Part shown: piece by piece, positions 18,968-28,646 of the stretch
Position numbering within the stretch: position 1 is the stretch's first letter
Layout: each line of letters starts with the position of its first letter
Source: Rugamonas rubra
GTDB lineage: Bacteria > Pseudomonadota > Gammaproteobacteria > Burkholderiales > Burkholderiaceae_D
Direction: 5' to 3'
Assembly (NCBI RefSeq): GCF_900114705.1
Contig: NZ_FOTW01000007.1
Location: 186,001-250,000 of the forward strand
DNA: 64,000 bases
The notes under the pieces: model-generated
What the model saw: only the letters and a program-made list of their open reading frames with translations
Databases searched by the model: none
Told to the model about the DNA's origin: nothing
Made by a program: the position numbers and the translations under genes

Positions 18968-20848
18968 TCAAATTTCCACCTGGGTGCCCAGTTCGATCAC
19001 CCGGTTGGTGGGAATCTGGTAGTAGTCGGCGGCGCCGCGGGCGTTGCGCGACATGGCCACGAACAGGTGCTCGCGCCACGGCGCCATGCCGGCGCCGGGG
19101 GTCGAGATGACGGTCTGGCGGGCGATGAAGAAGGAGGTCTCCATCATCTCGAACGGCAGCTCGTGCTGGGCGCACAGGGCCAGCACCTTGGGGATGTCCG
19201 GCTCGTCCTTGAAGCCGTAGTGCACATTGAGCTGGTAGCAGTTGTGGCCCAGCTCGGTGATGCGCACCTGCTCGTTCTCGGCCACGTAGGGCTCCTCGAG
19301 GATGTGCACGGTGAAGAACACCACGCGCTCGTGCAGCACCTTGTTGTGCGACAGGTTGTGCAGCAGGGCGTGCGGCACGCCGTCGCTCTCGCCGCGCAGG
19401 AAGATGGCGGTGCCGGGCACCCGCGTCGGCGGCGCCACGAACAGCGACTGCAGGAATTCCTCCAGCGGGATGGCGTGCTTTTGCAGGTTCTCGAACACCA
19501 GCGCGCGGCCGCGCTTCCAGGTCATCATCACGGTGAACAGCACGGCGCCGAGCAGGATCGGGAACCAGCCGCCGTGGAAGAACTTCAGCGTGCTGGCCGA
19601 GAACAGCAGGATGTCGATGACGATGAAGAAGCCGGTGGCGCCGAAGCACAGCCACAGCGGCAGGTTCCAGCGGTAGCGGATGACGAAGAAGGTCAGCACC
19701 GTGGTGGCCAGCATGGTGGCGGTGACGGCGATGCCGTAGGCGCCGGCCAGCTTGTCCGACGAGCCGAAGCCGACCACGGCGATCAGCACGACGATCAGCT
19801 GCAGCCAGTTGACGGCCGGGATGTAGATCTGGCCGATCTCGCTCTCCGAGGTGTGCAGCACGCGCATGCGCGGCAGCAGGCCCAGGGCGATGGCCTGCTT
19901 GGTCATCGAGAAGGTGCCGGAGATGGTGGCCTGCGAGGCGATCACCGCCGCCATGGTCGACAGCACCACCAGCGGGTAGACGCTCCAGGCGCCGAGCTGC
20001 TGGAAGAAGGGGTTGGAGATGGCCTCCGGATGGTTCATCAGCAGCGCGCCCTGGCCCAGGTAGTTCAGCGCCAGCGCCGGGAAGGTGATCAGGAACCAGG
20101 CGAAGCGGATCGGCCGCTTGCCGAAGTGGCCCATGTCGGCGTACAGCGCCTCGGCGCCGGTCAGCGCCAGCACCACCGCGCCGAGCGCGATGAAGGCGAT
20201 GAAGCGGTTCTCCAGCATGAAGCGCAGCGCCAGCAGCGGGTTGAGCGCGGCCAGCACCTGCGGCGCCTCGACGATGTTGACCAGGCCCATGACGGCCAGC
20301 GCGGCGAACCAGACCACCATGATCGGGCCGAACCAGCGGCCGATGCCGGCCGTGCCGTGGCGCTGCACGGCGTACAGCGAGACCAGCACGATGATGGTCA
20401 GCGGCACCACGTATTGCGCCATGCCGGGCGCGGCCACCTCCAGCCCCTCGATCGCGCCGAGCACCGAGATGGCCGGGGTGATCACGCTGTCGCCGTAGAA
20501 CATGGTGGCGCCGAACACGCCCAGCATCATCAGCGGGAAGTGCCACTTGGAGATCTTGTTGACCGAGTTCAGCGCCAGCGCCATCAGCGCCATGATGCCG
20601 CCCTCGCCGCGGTTGTCGGCGCGCAGCACCAGGCTGACGTACTTGAGCGAGACGATCATCGTCAGGCCCCAGAAGATCAGCGAGATGATGCCGAGCAGGT
20701 TGGGCGTGTTCAGCGCCAGGCCGTGCTCGGGGTCGAAGATGGTCTTCAGGGTGTACAGCGGGCTGGTGCCGATGTCGCCGTAGACGATGCCGACGGCGGC
20801 CAGGGTCAGCGCGGCGAGCGAGCTTTTGGAGGAGTGTTGCGCGGTCAA
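18968..20848 (-). CDS. kup: Low-affinity potassium transporter Kup
   Basis: Integral membrane K+/H+ symporter. About 12 membrane helices are followed by a C-terminal cytoplasmic domain. The core begins LAALTLAAVGIVYGDIGTSPLYTLK, the Kup signature. The TTG at 20848 (626 aa) is preferred because AGGTG lies 5 bp upstream and the length matches E. coli Kup. An in-frame TTG at 20908 would add 20 unusual residues. Confidence 0.93.
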   Translation of the reverse strand: MTAQHSSKSSLAALTLAAVGIVYGDIGTSPLYTLKTIFDPEHGLALNTPNLLGIISLIFWGLTMIVSLKYVSLVLRADNRGEGGIMALMALALNSVNKISKWHFPLMMLGVFGATMFYGDSVITPAISVLGAIEGLEVAAPGMAQYVVPLTIIVLVSLYAVQRHGTAGIGRWFGPIMVVWFAALAVMGLVNIVEAPQVLAALNPLLALRFMLENRFIAFIALGAVVLALTGAEALYADMGHFGKRPIRFAWFLITFPALALNYLGQGALLMNHPEAISNPFFQQLGAWSVYPLVVLSTMAAVIASQATISGTFSMTKQAIALGLLPRMRVLHTSESEIGQIYIPAVNWLQLIVVLIAVVGFGSSDKLAGAYGIAVTATMLATTVLTFFVIRYRWNLPLWLCFGATGFFIVIDILLFSASTLKFFHGGWFPILLGAVLFTVMMTWKRGRALVFENLQKHAIPLEEFLQSLFVAPPTRVPGTAIFLRGESDGVPHALLHNLSHNKVLHERVVFFTVHILEEPYVAENEQVRITELGHNCYQLNVHYGFKDEPDIPKVLALCAQHELPFEMMETSFFIARQTVISTPGAGMAPWREHLFVAMSRNARGAADYYQIPTNRVIELGTQVEI

Positions 20849-21072
20849 GATGGCACCTGTTGTTGTTTTGGTGCGTTGCACAATAGGATAAGTATTTGCA
20901 AATAGCAAGAATATTTTGACATGCGTCTGGGCCTCGTCTGTATCACATGCAACAGTGTACCCCGCGCGGCGCCGCCGGCCTATTCGAAAAACGGCGGCGC
21001 CGGCGGCGCCGGCGTCGGCGCGGCAATTCGGCGATAATGTCCGGCCCTGTCGCCGCCGCCCCGCGCCCCCCT

Positions 21073-21951
21073 ATGAACACCGGTATCGTCTACGCCACCC
21101 TGGCCTTCCTCTGCTGGGGCCTGTTCCCGCTGTATTTCCACGCCATCGGCGAGGTGCCGCCGCTGGAGATCCTGGCGCACCGCATGCTGTGGTCGCTGTT
21201 GTTTCTGAGCATAATACTAAGCGTGCGCGGCCAGTGGAAGTGGCTGCTGCGGCTGCGCCACGAGCCGCGCGTGGTGGCCAGCTTCGTCGCCAGCGCCGTG
21301 CTGCTCACCGCCAACTGGTTCGTCTACATCTGGGCCGTCAACCACGGCCACGTCATCGACGCCAGCCTGGGCTACTTCATCAATCCGCTGGTCAACGTGC
21401 TGCTCGGCCTGCTGGTGCTCAAGGAGAAGCTGCGCCGGCCGCAGTGGCTGGCCATCGGCCTGGCCGCCTGCGGCGTCGCCTGGCTGACCTGGCAGGCCGG
21501 CCAGCTGCCCTGGATCGCCCTGACGCTGGGCCTGACCTTCGGCGGCTACGGCCTGCTGCGCAAGATGGCGGCGCTGGCCGCGCTCGAGGGCCTGTCCTTC
21601 GAGACCATGATCCTGTTCCCGGCGGCGCTGGCCTACGTGGTCTGGCTCAGCCTGCACGGCCAGAACACCTTCCTCAACAGCGAGCACGACGCCACCCGCT
21701 GGCTGCTGGCGGCGGCCGGGCCGATCACCGCCATCCCGCTGCTGCTGTTCGCCGCCGGCGCGCGGCGCATTCCGATGTCGGTGTTGGGCATGCTGCAATA
21801 CATCTCGCCGACCATGCAGATGCTGCTCGGCGTCTGGTTCTTCCACGAGACCTTCACGCCGGAGCGGCTGGCCGGCTTCGCCGTCATCTGGGGCGCGCTC
21901 GGCCTGTACGTGGCCGAGGGCCTGTGGGCGACCCGGCGGCGCGCCGGCTGA
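21073..21951 (+). CDS. rarD: RarD-type EamA-family transporter
   Basis: A 292-aa drug/metabolite-superfamily permease with about ten helices in two EamA repeats. N-terminus MNTGIVYATLAFLCWGLFPLYF and IEILAHRMLWSLLF-like PLEILAHRMLWSLLFL are typical of RarD. The ATG at 21073 is chosen because upstream in-frame sequence is Arg-rich and unlike the family. The substrate is unknown. Confidence 0.88.
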   Translation: MNTGIVYATLAFLCWGLFPLYFHAIGEVPPLEILAHRMLWSLLFLSIILSVRGQWKWLLRLRHEPRVVASFVASAVLLTANWFVYIWAVNHGHVIDASLGYFINPLVNVLLGLLVLKEKLRRPQWLAIGLAACGVAWLTWQAGQLPWIALTLGLTFGGYGLLRKMAALAALEGLSFETMILFPAALAYVVWLSLHGQNTFLNSEHDATRWLLAAAGPITAIPLLLFAAGARRIPMSVLGMLQYISPTMQMLLGVWFFHETFTPERLAGFAVIWGALGLYVAEGLWATRRRAG

Positions 21952-22134
21952 GGCCGCCAGGCCTGCTTTACCCGGCCGCGGCGGCGCCGCCGCGCCCGGG
22001 CCGGCCCGGGTGATACAGGGCGGCCGGGCCGCCCCGGACCGGCTGAATTTAGTGTGCGGCGGGGACGATTTATCGTATCCTGTCGTCCTCTTCGGCATTT
22101 CCGCCCATTTTCTTTATTTTCACCGAGATTCTCA

Positions 22135-23802
<1,668 letters not shown>

Positions 23803-23825
23803 GTCTGCTTACAGCGGCAAAAACA

Positions 23826-23861
23826 AAAACGGCACGGTCATCAAGACCGTGCCGTTTTTTT
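23826..23861 (+). terminator. Rho-independent terminator after ettA
   Basis: ACGGCACGGTC and GACCGTGCCGT form an 11-bp stem with a 5-nt loop, followed by a run of T. A-runs on the other side make it usable by the convergent outer-membrane protein gene as well. Confidence 0.92.
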
Positions 23862-23975
23862 GTCGGGGGAGGCGGACACAAGGACATTGGCGGCACCAGG
23901 GCCGCCGCTGTCGCATCCGGCCTCGACTGGACAAGCCGGGGGGCGCCGCAAGGCGTCCGCCGGCCTAGTGTAGTG

Positions 23976-24560
23976 TTAGAAGTTGTAGCGCAGGCCGCCG
24001 GTGATGGCGCCGGTTTTGCGGCCCAGGTCGCTTTCGTTCTTGCCGTAGTGTTCATACTCGAGCGACAGCGAGACGTTCTTGTTGATCGCGTACTCGCCGC
24101 CCACCGAGGCGTACAGCGCGGTTTTGTTGCCGCCGTTGCCGATGCCGTTGGCCGCGCCACTGGTGCTGATGGTGCTGTGGTTGCGTGCCACGCCCAGCTT
24201 GCCGAAGACGGCGAACTGTTCGTTGATCGGCTGGCTGTACTTACCGGCCAGATACAGCGAGTTGGACTTGCTCTCGACCTTGCCGGTGGCGCCGTTCAGC
24301 GTGTAGTTGTAGCTATTCTTGCCGAAATCGGTGTAACCGCCTTCAACCGCCCAGTTCTTGTCCAGGTTGTAGCCGGCGAACAGCTTGCCCGAGACCTTGC
24401 TGCCGCTGCGGTCGTCGCTGCTGCTGGTGATCGGGGTGTCGAATTTGTAGCGGCTGCCGACCAGGCCGGCGCCGACGTAACCGGTGCCGGCGTCGGCGGC
24501 CTGGGCAACACCCGTCAGAGCGGTAGCGCTTGCAATCAATGCGAACAGAATTTTTTTCAT
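23976..24560 (-). CDS. Outer-membrane beta-barrel protein (OmpA-like, small porin type)
   Basis: A 194-aa protein with an N-terminal signal peptide (MKKILFALIASATALTGVAQA, cleavage before ADAG). Alternating amphipathic strands follow, ending ITGGLRYNF with the C-terminal Phe typical of outer-membrane barrels. Repeated Tyr-Gly and Asn-Lys motifs suggest an eight-stranded barrel. Function unknown. It stands alone with its own AT-rich upstream region. Confidence 0.8.
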   Translation of the reverse strand: MKKILFALIASATALTGVAQAADAGTGYVGAGLVGSRYKFDTPITSSSDDRSGSKVSGKLFAGYNLDKNWAVEGGYTDFGKNSYNYTLNGATGKVESKSNSLYLAGKYSQPINEQFAVFGKLGVARNHSTISTSGAANGIGNGGNKTALYASVGGEYAINKNVSLSLEYEHYGKNESDLGRKTGAITGGLRYNF

Positions 24561-24775
24561 GATGTGGATCTTTCAGCAAAATAGTTTGTGGACTTGCTTG
24601 GGATCGCAGTTCTCTGAATTGCGATGTGACCAAGATAGCACCCTCGGCAGGCCACATGCATGCCCAAGTCGTAAGAAGTGTGACGAGATGTAAGCGGGGA
24701 TTTAACAGTATCAAACAGACAATACCACTATGAATATCTGTCCACTGAAGAGGTTTAAGACGGAGTTTGCCGAAC

Positions 24776-25378
24776 TTAACAGATGTTGCGGAAGGTTAGG
24801 TTGAGGCGCGGCCCGCAGGGCCGGCTCTGCTTGTTGATGCCGTGGCGCCAGTGCTGCTGCAGGGTTCCCGCCATCAACAACAGGCTGCCCCCGCCCAGCG
24901 CCAGCTTGACGGTCAGCGGCCGGCGCTTGTGCTTGAGGACGAAGTTGCGCGGCGCGCCGAAACTGAGCGAGGCGATGGCCGGCTGCGGCCCCAGCTCCGC
25001 CTCGTCGTCGCTGTGGAAGCCCATGCTGTCGCGCTCGTCGCGGTAGTAGTTGAGCAGCACGCTGTTGAAGCGCCGCCCGCTGGCCTGTTCGACCGCCCGC
25101 TTGAGCTGCAGCTGCAGCGGGGTGAACGGCAGCGGCGCCAAGGTCATGCCGGAATAGCGGTAGGCTTTCTCGCCGTGCCAGGCGGTCAGGCGCGGCTGGG
25201 CGTGGCGCTTGCCCCAGACGGTGATGTGCTCGGCGCGCCAGTCGGTCTCGGCGAGCAGTCTGGCCATGACCTCGTCCGCCGGCAAACCCAGCGGCAGGCA
25301 CTGGATGAACGACAGTTCGCCGTCCTCGATCGGAATCGGGCACAGCGTGGCGGCGGCGTGGTCGGAAAACAAGTCCAT
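24776..25378 (-). CDS. AlkB-like 2-oxoglutarate/Fe(II) dioxygenase
   Basis: Predicted oxidative demethylase of alkylated DNA/RNA bases. In the 200-aa protein the iron ligands are His122 and Asp124 (FHSDDE) and probably His179 (HWRHGI). The 2-oxoglutarate/substrate Arg motif is RLNLTFR (191-197), and NYYRDERDSMGFH matches the ABH2/ABH3-like branch. ATG 25378 (MDLFSD) is preferred; upstream in-frame sequence is not conserved in type. Confidence 0.88.
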   Translation of the reverse strand: MDLFSDHAAATLCPIPIEDGELSFIQCLPLGLPADEVMARLLAETDWRAEHITVWGKRHAQPRLTAWHGEKAYRYSGMTLAPLPFTPLQLQLKRAVEQASGRRFNSVLLNYYRDERDSMGFHSDDEAELGPQPAIASLSFGAPRNFVLKHKRRPLTVKLALGGGSLLLMAGTLQQHWRHGINKQSRPCGPRLNLTFRNIC

Positions 25379-25495
25379 GCGCGCTATCATACGGGGGCCA
25401 AGGCGCTGCCGGAGCGTTTCGCCTCCTGCCCTTGGGCGCTGTACCACATCGACGCGCTCGACTGAGGCCCCCGGCCGTGGCCGGGAGCCGCTACA

Positions 25496-25858
25496 TCAGG
25501 CGTAGGCTTCCGCCAGCGACATCACGCGCGGCGCGATCTCGATGCCGATGCCGCTGAACAGACTGGTGATGGCGGCCATGTTGACTTCGCGCTCCTCGTC
25601 CTTCCAGCCCTTGAACAGGTCGGTGCCGTCTTTTTGGAAATGCAGGTCGAGCACCTTGCCGCGGTCCTTGTGGGTATAGCCGGAGCTGTAGGTGCCCTGG
25701 AAGCCCAGCGCGGCGAGCGCGGCCAGCACTTCGGTGGGCGGATTGTCCGGATCGGTGGCCAGGAACACGCCGTAGGTCTTGCCGGGTGGTTTGGCCGCGA
25801 TATCGACCTCGTAGATGCCAGGTGCCTTGGTGACGTTGGTACTTTTCAGAAATAACAT
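25496..25858 (-). CDS. Uncharacterised protein, 120 aa
   Basis: Not recognised. Starting at ATG 25858 (GGGGTAAGAGC upstream), it is a soluble, mixed alpha/beta sequence. It has no signal peptide, membrane helix or obvious catalytic motif. Segments TYGVFLATDPDNPP, LAALGFQGTYSSGYTHKD and LFKGWKDEERE give a normal composition, so it is likely a real gene. It is the only gene between the alkB-like gene and the next cluster. Confidence 0.6.
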   Translation of the reverse strand: MLFLKSTNVTKAPGIYEVDIAAKPPGKTYGVFLATDPDNPPTEVLAALAALGFQGTYSSGYTHKDRGKVLDLHFQKDGTDLFKGWKDEEREVNMAAITSLFSGIGIEIAPRVMSLAEAYA

Positions 25859-26126
25859 GCTCTTACCCCTATGCAAATGGCCCGGGCCGGGCCCGCGTTC
25901 TCGTGTTGACCTGTTTTTCTGAGTTCTAGATTCTTGTAGAAAACATTCCAAGAATCAAGCTTATTGCTAATTCCCTTGTTTGTCGACTAATCCCGGCAAT
26001 TATTTGTGAAACCGTAGCATTAATACGGCAGGCGGAATTGGCAAGCTTCTCTTTAAAATATAGTTGCGGAATGTTAATTTGCAAGAAAATCGGCGCCGCC
26101 GGCCGGCGCGCGGCCGGCAGCCCCGT

Positions 26127-26951
26127 TCAGCCGCTCTTTTTGCGCCGCGCCAGGGCCTCGGTCGGCGCCACCAGGTCCTGGTACAAGCGGCCGGTGGGCT
26201 CGTCCCAGGCCGCCACGGCGCGCTGCTGGCGCGCCACGGTGGCCAGGTCGCCACGGGCGATCGGCCCGCTCAGCGCCGCCGCCGCGCCCAGCCGGAACAC
26301 GTTCTCCATCGACTCGGTGGCCAGCGGCCGCGCCAGCTCGCGCGCCACCGCCTCCGGGATGCCGGCCGCCTGGTAGGCGCGCAGCGCGGCGTCGAGCACG
26401 GTCACCAGGTAGTTGCTGGCGAACACGGCGGCGGCGTGGTAGACCGTCTTGGCCGCCGCCTCGATGCGCACCGGCCGCGCGCCGATCGCCAGCAGCGCCG
26501 GCTCCAGCACGGCCAGCGCCCCGGCGTCGCCCTCGACGCCGCAGAAGGTGCCGGCGAACGAGGCCGCCACGGCGGCCGGGTCGGCGAAGCTGCGGATCGG
26601 GTGCACGCTGGCCGCCAGCGCGCCGGCGGCGCGCGCCGCCGCCAGCTGGTCCGAGGCCAGCGCGCCGCTGCAGTGGAACAGCACCACGCCGCGCAGCGGC
26701 ACGGCGGCCGCCAGCGCCGCGCAGGCCGGCGCGATCTGGTCGTCGCCGACGGCCAGCATCAGCACCCCGGCCGGGCGCAGTTCGTCGGCGCGGGCCACGG
26801 CGCGGCCGGCGCCGATGAACTCCACCGCGCGCCGCGCCGACGCCGGCGAGCGGGTCAGCACGTCCTGCACGGCGAAGGCGCCGGCCTGGGCGAACAGCCG
26901 CCCGAGCACGCCGCCGACGTGGCCGCCGCCGACCAGGTTCAGGCGCCGCAT
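26127..26951 (-). CDS. Rossmann-like / DUF2520 NAD(P)-binding protein
   Basis: A 274-aa protein with an N-terminal dinucleotide-binding motif (LVGGGHVGGVLGRLF) followed by the helical C-terminal DUF2520 domain (HPIRSFADP, YHAAAVFASNYLVTVLDAA). Members resemble pyrroline-5-carboxylate reductase or 6-phosphogluconate dehydrogenase folds; the substrate is unknown. Its ATG overlaps the stop of the DUF924 gene, so it is the last gene of the minus-strand run. Confidence 0.85.
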   Translation of the reverse strand: MRRLNLVGGGHVGGVLGRLFAQAGAFAVQDVLTRSPASARRAVEFIGAGRAVARADELRPAGVLMLAVGDDQIAPACAALAAAVPLRGVVLFHCSGALASDQLAAARAAGALAASVHPIRSFADPAAVAASFAGTFCGVEGDAGALAVLEPALLAIGARPVRIEAAAKTVYHAAAVFASNYLVTVLDAALRAYQAAGIPEAVARELARPLATESMENVFRLGAAAALSGPIARGDLATVARQQRAVAAWDEPTGRLYQDLVAPTEALARRKKSG

Positions 26952-27538
26952 CAGAAGCCCGAGCCCGGCTGCAGCAGGAAGGCCTGCTCCTCGGCCGTCG
27001 AGGCGCGGCCGAGGATGGCGTTGCGGTGCGGGAAGCGGCCGAAGCGCTTGATGACGTCGCGGTGGCGGTGGGCGAAGTCGAGCATGCCGGCGAACTCCGG
27101 CCCCACCTGCGCCAGCCGGGTGAACAGGCCGACCGACTGCACCTGCATCTCGTCGTCCTCGGCGTGCTCGAAGGGCAGGTAGATGAAGGCGCGCTGCAGC
27201 GGCGGCAGCGCCAGGTCCTCGTCGGCGTCGACCATGTCCTGCGCCGCGCGCAGCGCCAGCGCGTCGCCGGCGAAGGCGCGCGCCGTGCCACGGTGGACGT
27301 TGCGGCTGAACTGGTCGAGCAGCAGGATGCGCGCCAGCGCCGCCTGCGGCCCCTCGGCGTCCCAGTCGCGCAGGCCGCCGCCCAGCGCCAGCTCGACCAG
27401 CGCGCCGAAGCGCGCGCCGATGGCGGCATCGAAGCCGGCGTCCTTCTGGAACCATTCGCGCCGCGCCGCGCCGTGGCCGGGGCTGCCCGGCGGCGGGAAC
27501 CAGAACTCGAACACCGCCCTTGCCTGTGGATTCATCAT
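26951..27538 (-). CDS. DUF924 family protein
   Basis: A 195-aa all-helical protein of the DUF924 family: VFEFWFPPP at the N-terminus, then LLLDQFSRNVHRGTARAFAGD and IYLPFEHAED, the family's most typical segments. TPR-like fold, function unknown. Two adjacent ATGs (27538, 27535) follow a GGAG. It couples by ATGA overlap to the Rossmann/DUF2520 gene. Confidence 0.9.
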   Translation of the reverse strand: MMNPQARAVFEFWFPPPGSPGHGAARREWFQKDAGFDAAIGARFGALVELALGGGLRDWDAEGPQAALARILLLDQFSRNVHRGTARAFAGDALALRAAQDMVDADEDLALPPLQRAFIYLPFEHAEDDEMQVQSVGLFTRLAQVGPEFAGMLDFAHRHRDVIKRFGRFPHRNAILGRASTAEEQAFLLQPGSGF

Positions 27539-27570
27539 GTTCCGCTCCCTTGAGGTCATGCCGCTGCCGA

Positions 27571-28317
27571 CTAGTTGCGGGCGTGCGACAGCTGGAAGCT
27601 GTCGATGCCGTCGAACGCGGCCAGCTCGGCGGCCACGGCGGCCAGCGAGGAGCCGCTGCGCTTGCTCAGCGCGATGGCCACGAAGCGCCACTCCTGGCGG
27701 CCGTTGTCGCTGCCGATCATCAGCGAGCCGCCGGCGATCTCGTAGCCGCGCGCCAGCGCCATGGCGCGCAGCGCCGGCTCCTGCGGCATGTAGTTCTGCT
27801 TGAAGCGCATGGTGATGGCCACCGCGTGGCGCGACGGCAGCCAGGCCTCCAGCTTGGACAGGAAGATCATCGACATCGCGCACAGCAGCGCCAGGCCCAT
27901 CGCCGACAGGTAGAAGCCGACGCCGCACATCACGCCGATCACCGACGAGGCCCAGATCGAGGCGGCGGTGGTCAGGCCGCTGATGTTGAAGCCCTCGCGC
28001 ATGATGACGCCGGCGCCGAGGAAGCCGATGCCGGTGACGATGCCCTGGATGATGCGGGTCGGGTCGGTGCCGGTGGTGATGGCGGTGACGTGGCCGCCGA
28101 ACCAGAAGCCGGGGTAGCCGCCGATCACCGTCAGCGCCGCCGAGGCCATGCACACCAGGCCGTAGGTGCGCATGCCGGCGGCGCGGCCGTGGTAGGAGCG
28201 CTCGTAGCCGACCATCAGGCCGAGCAGCAACGCGCCGACCAGGTTGAGCAGGATCACGCCGTTGGTGGCCAGCTCGCCGGTGGACCAGTAGGCGGAGAGG
28301 AATTCGATGCTTGGCAT
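27571..28317 (-). CDS. MgtC/SapB family membrane protein
   Basis: A 248-aa protein with an N-terminal MgtC membrane domain of about five helices (LVGALLLGLMVGYERSYHGRAAGMRTYGLV, GIVTGIGFLGAGVIMREG). The C-terminal soluble domain is ACT-like. The family includes virulence/Mg2+-stress proteins that modulate membrane ATPases, but many members have no known role. The start MPSIEF is preferred; an in-frame upstream codon adds 13 atypical residues. It lies between the 86-aa gene and DUF924. Confidence 0.88.
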   Translation of the reverse strand: MPSIEFLSAYWSTGELATNGVILLNLVGALLLGLMVGYERSYHGRAAGMRTYGLVCMASAALTVIGGYPGFWFGGHVTAITTGTDPTRIIQGIVTGIGFLGAGVIMREGFNISGLTTAASIWASSVIGVMCGVGFYLSAMGLALLCAMSMIFLSKLEAWLPSRHAVAITMRFKQNYMPQEPALRAMALARGYEIAGGSLMIGSDNGRQEWRFVAIALSKRSGSSLAAVAAELAAFDGIDSFQLSHARN

Positions 28318-28385
28318 GGCGGCCCTGTTGTCAAAGTTGGCGCCGGTTCGGCGCACGCTGCGGCGCGGGACGGGCCCGCGCCGCC

Positions 28386-28646
28386 TTAGCCTGGGGCTTT
28401 CTTGTTCAACTGCTTTTCAAACGCGACATCGAGCTTGCTGACGCGGCGTGGCGTCTGCGGGCCGTGGCCGTTGACGAAGGCGACGAAGTCGTCCAGCTCC
28501 AGCGGCGCGCACAGCGGCGCGCCGCCCGGCGCCTCGGTCAGGAAGAACAGGCCGCTGCCGGTGCGCGACATCGAGTATTTCGGATTGCCGCTGCGCGCCT
28601 TGAGGCGGTCGACGGCCGAGGTGGCGCGGGTGGAACGGCCGCTCAT
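28386..28646 (-). CDS. Small uncharacterised protein, 86 aa
   Basis: Not recognised. Its ATG overlaps the pepP stop (ATGA), which implies translational coupling. The N-terminal half is basic (TRATSAVDRLKARSGNPKY) and the C-terminal half mixed (LELDDFVAFVNGHG, ending FEKQLNKKAPG). It has no membrane helix or cysteine. Position and coupling are the main evidence that it is real. Confidence 0.65.
   Translation of the reverse strand: MSGRSTRATSAVDRLKARSGNPKYSMSRTGSGLFFLTEAPGGAPLCAPLELDDFVAFVNGHGPQTPRRVSKLDVAFEKQLNKKAPG

Noticed and set aside
20849-20908. Longer start for kup
   Set aside because: The added 20 residues are unlike the family, the initiating codon is TTG without a ribosome site, and the region looks like promoter DNA.
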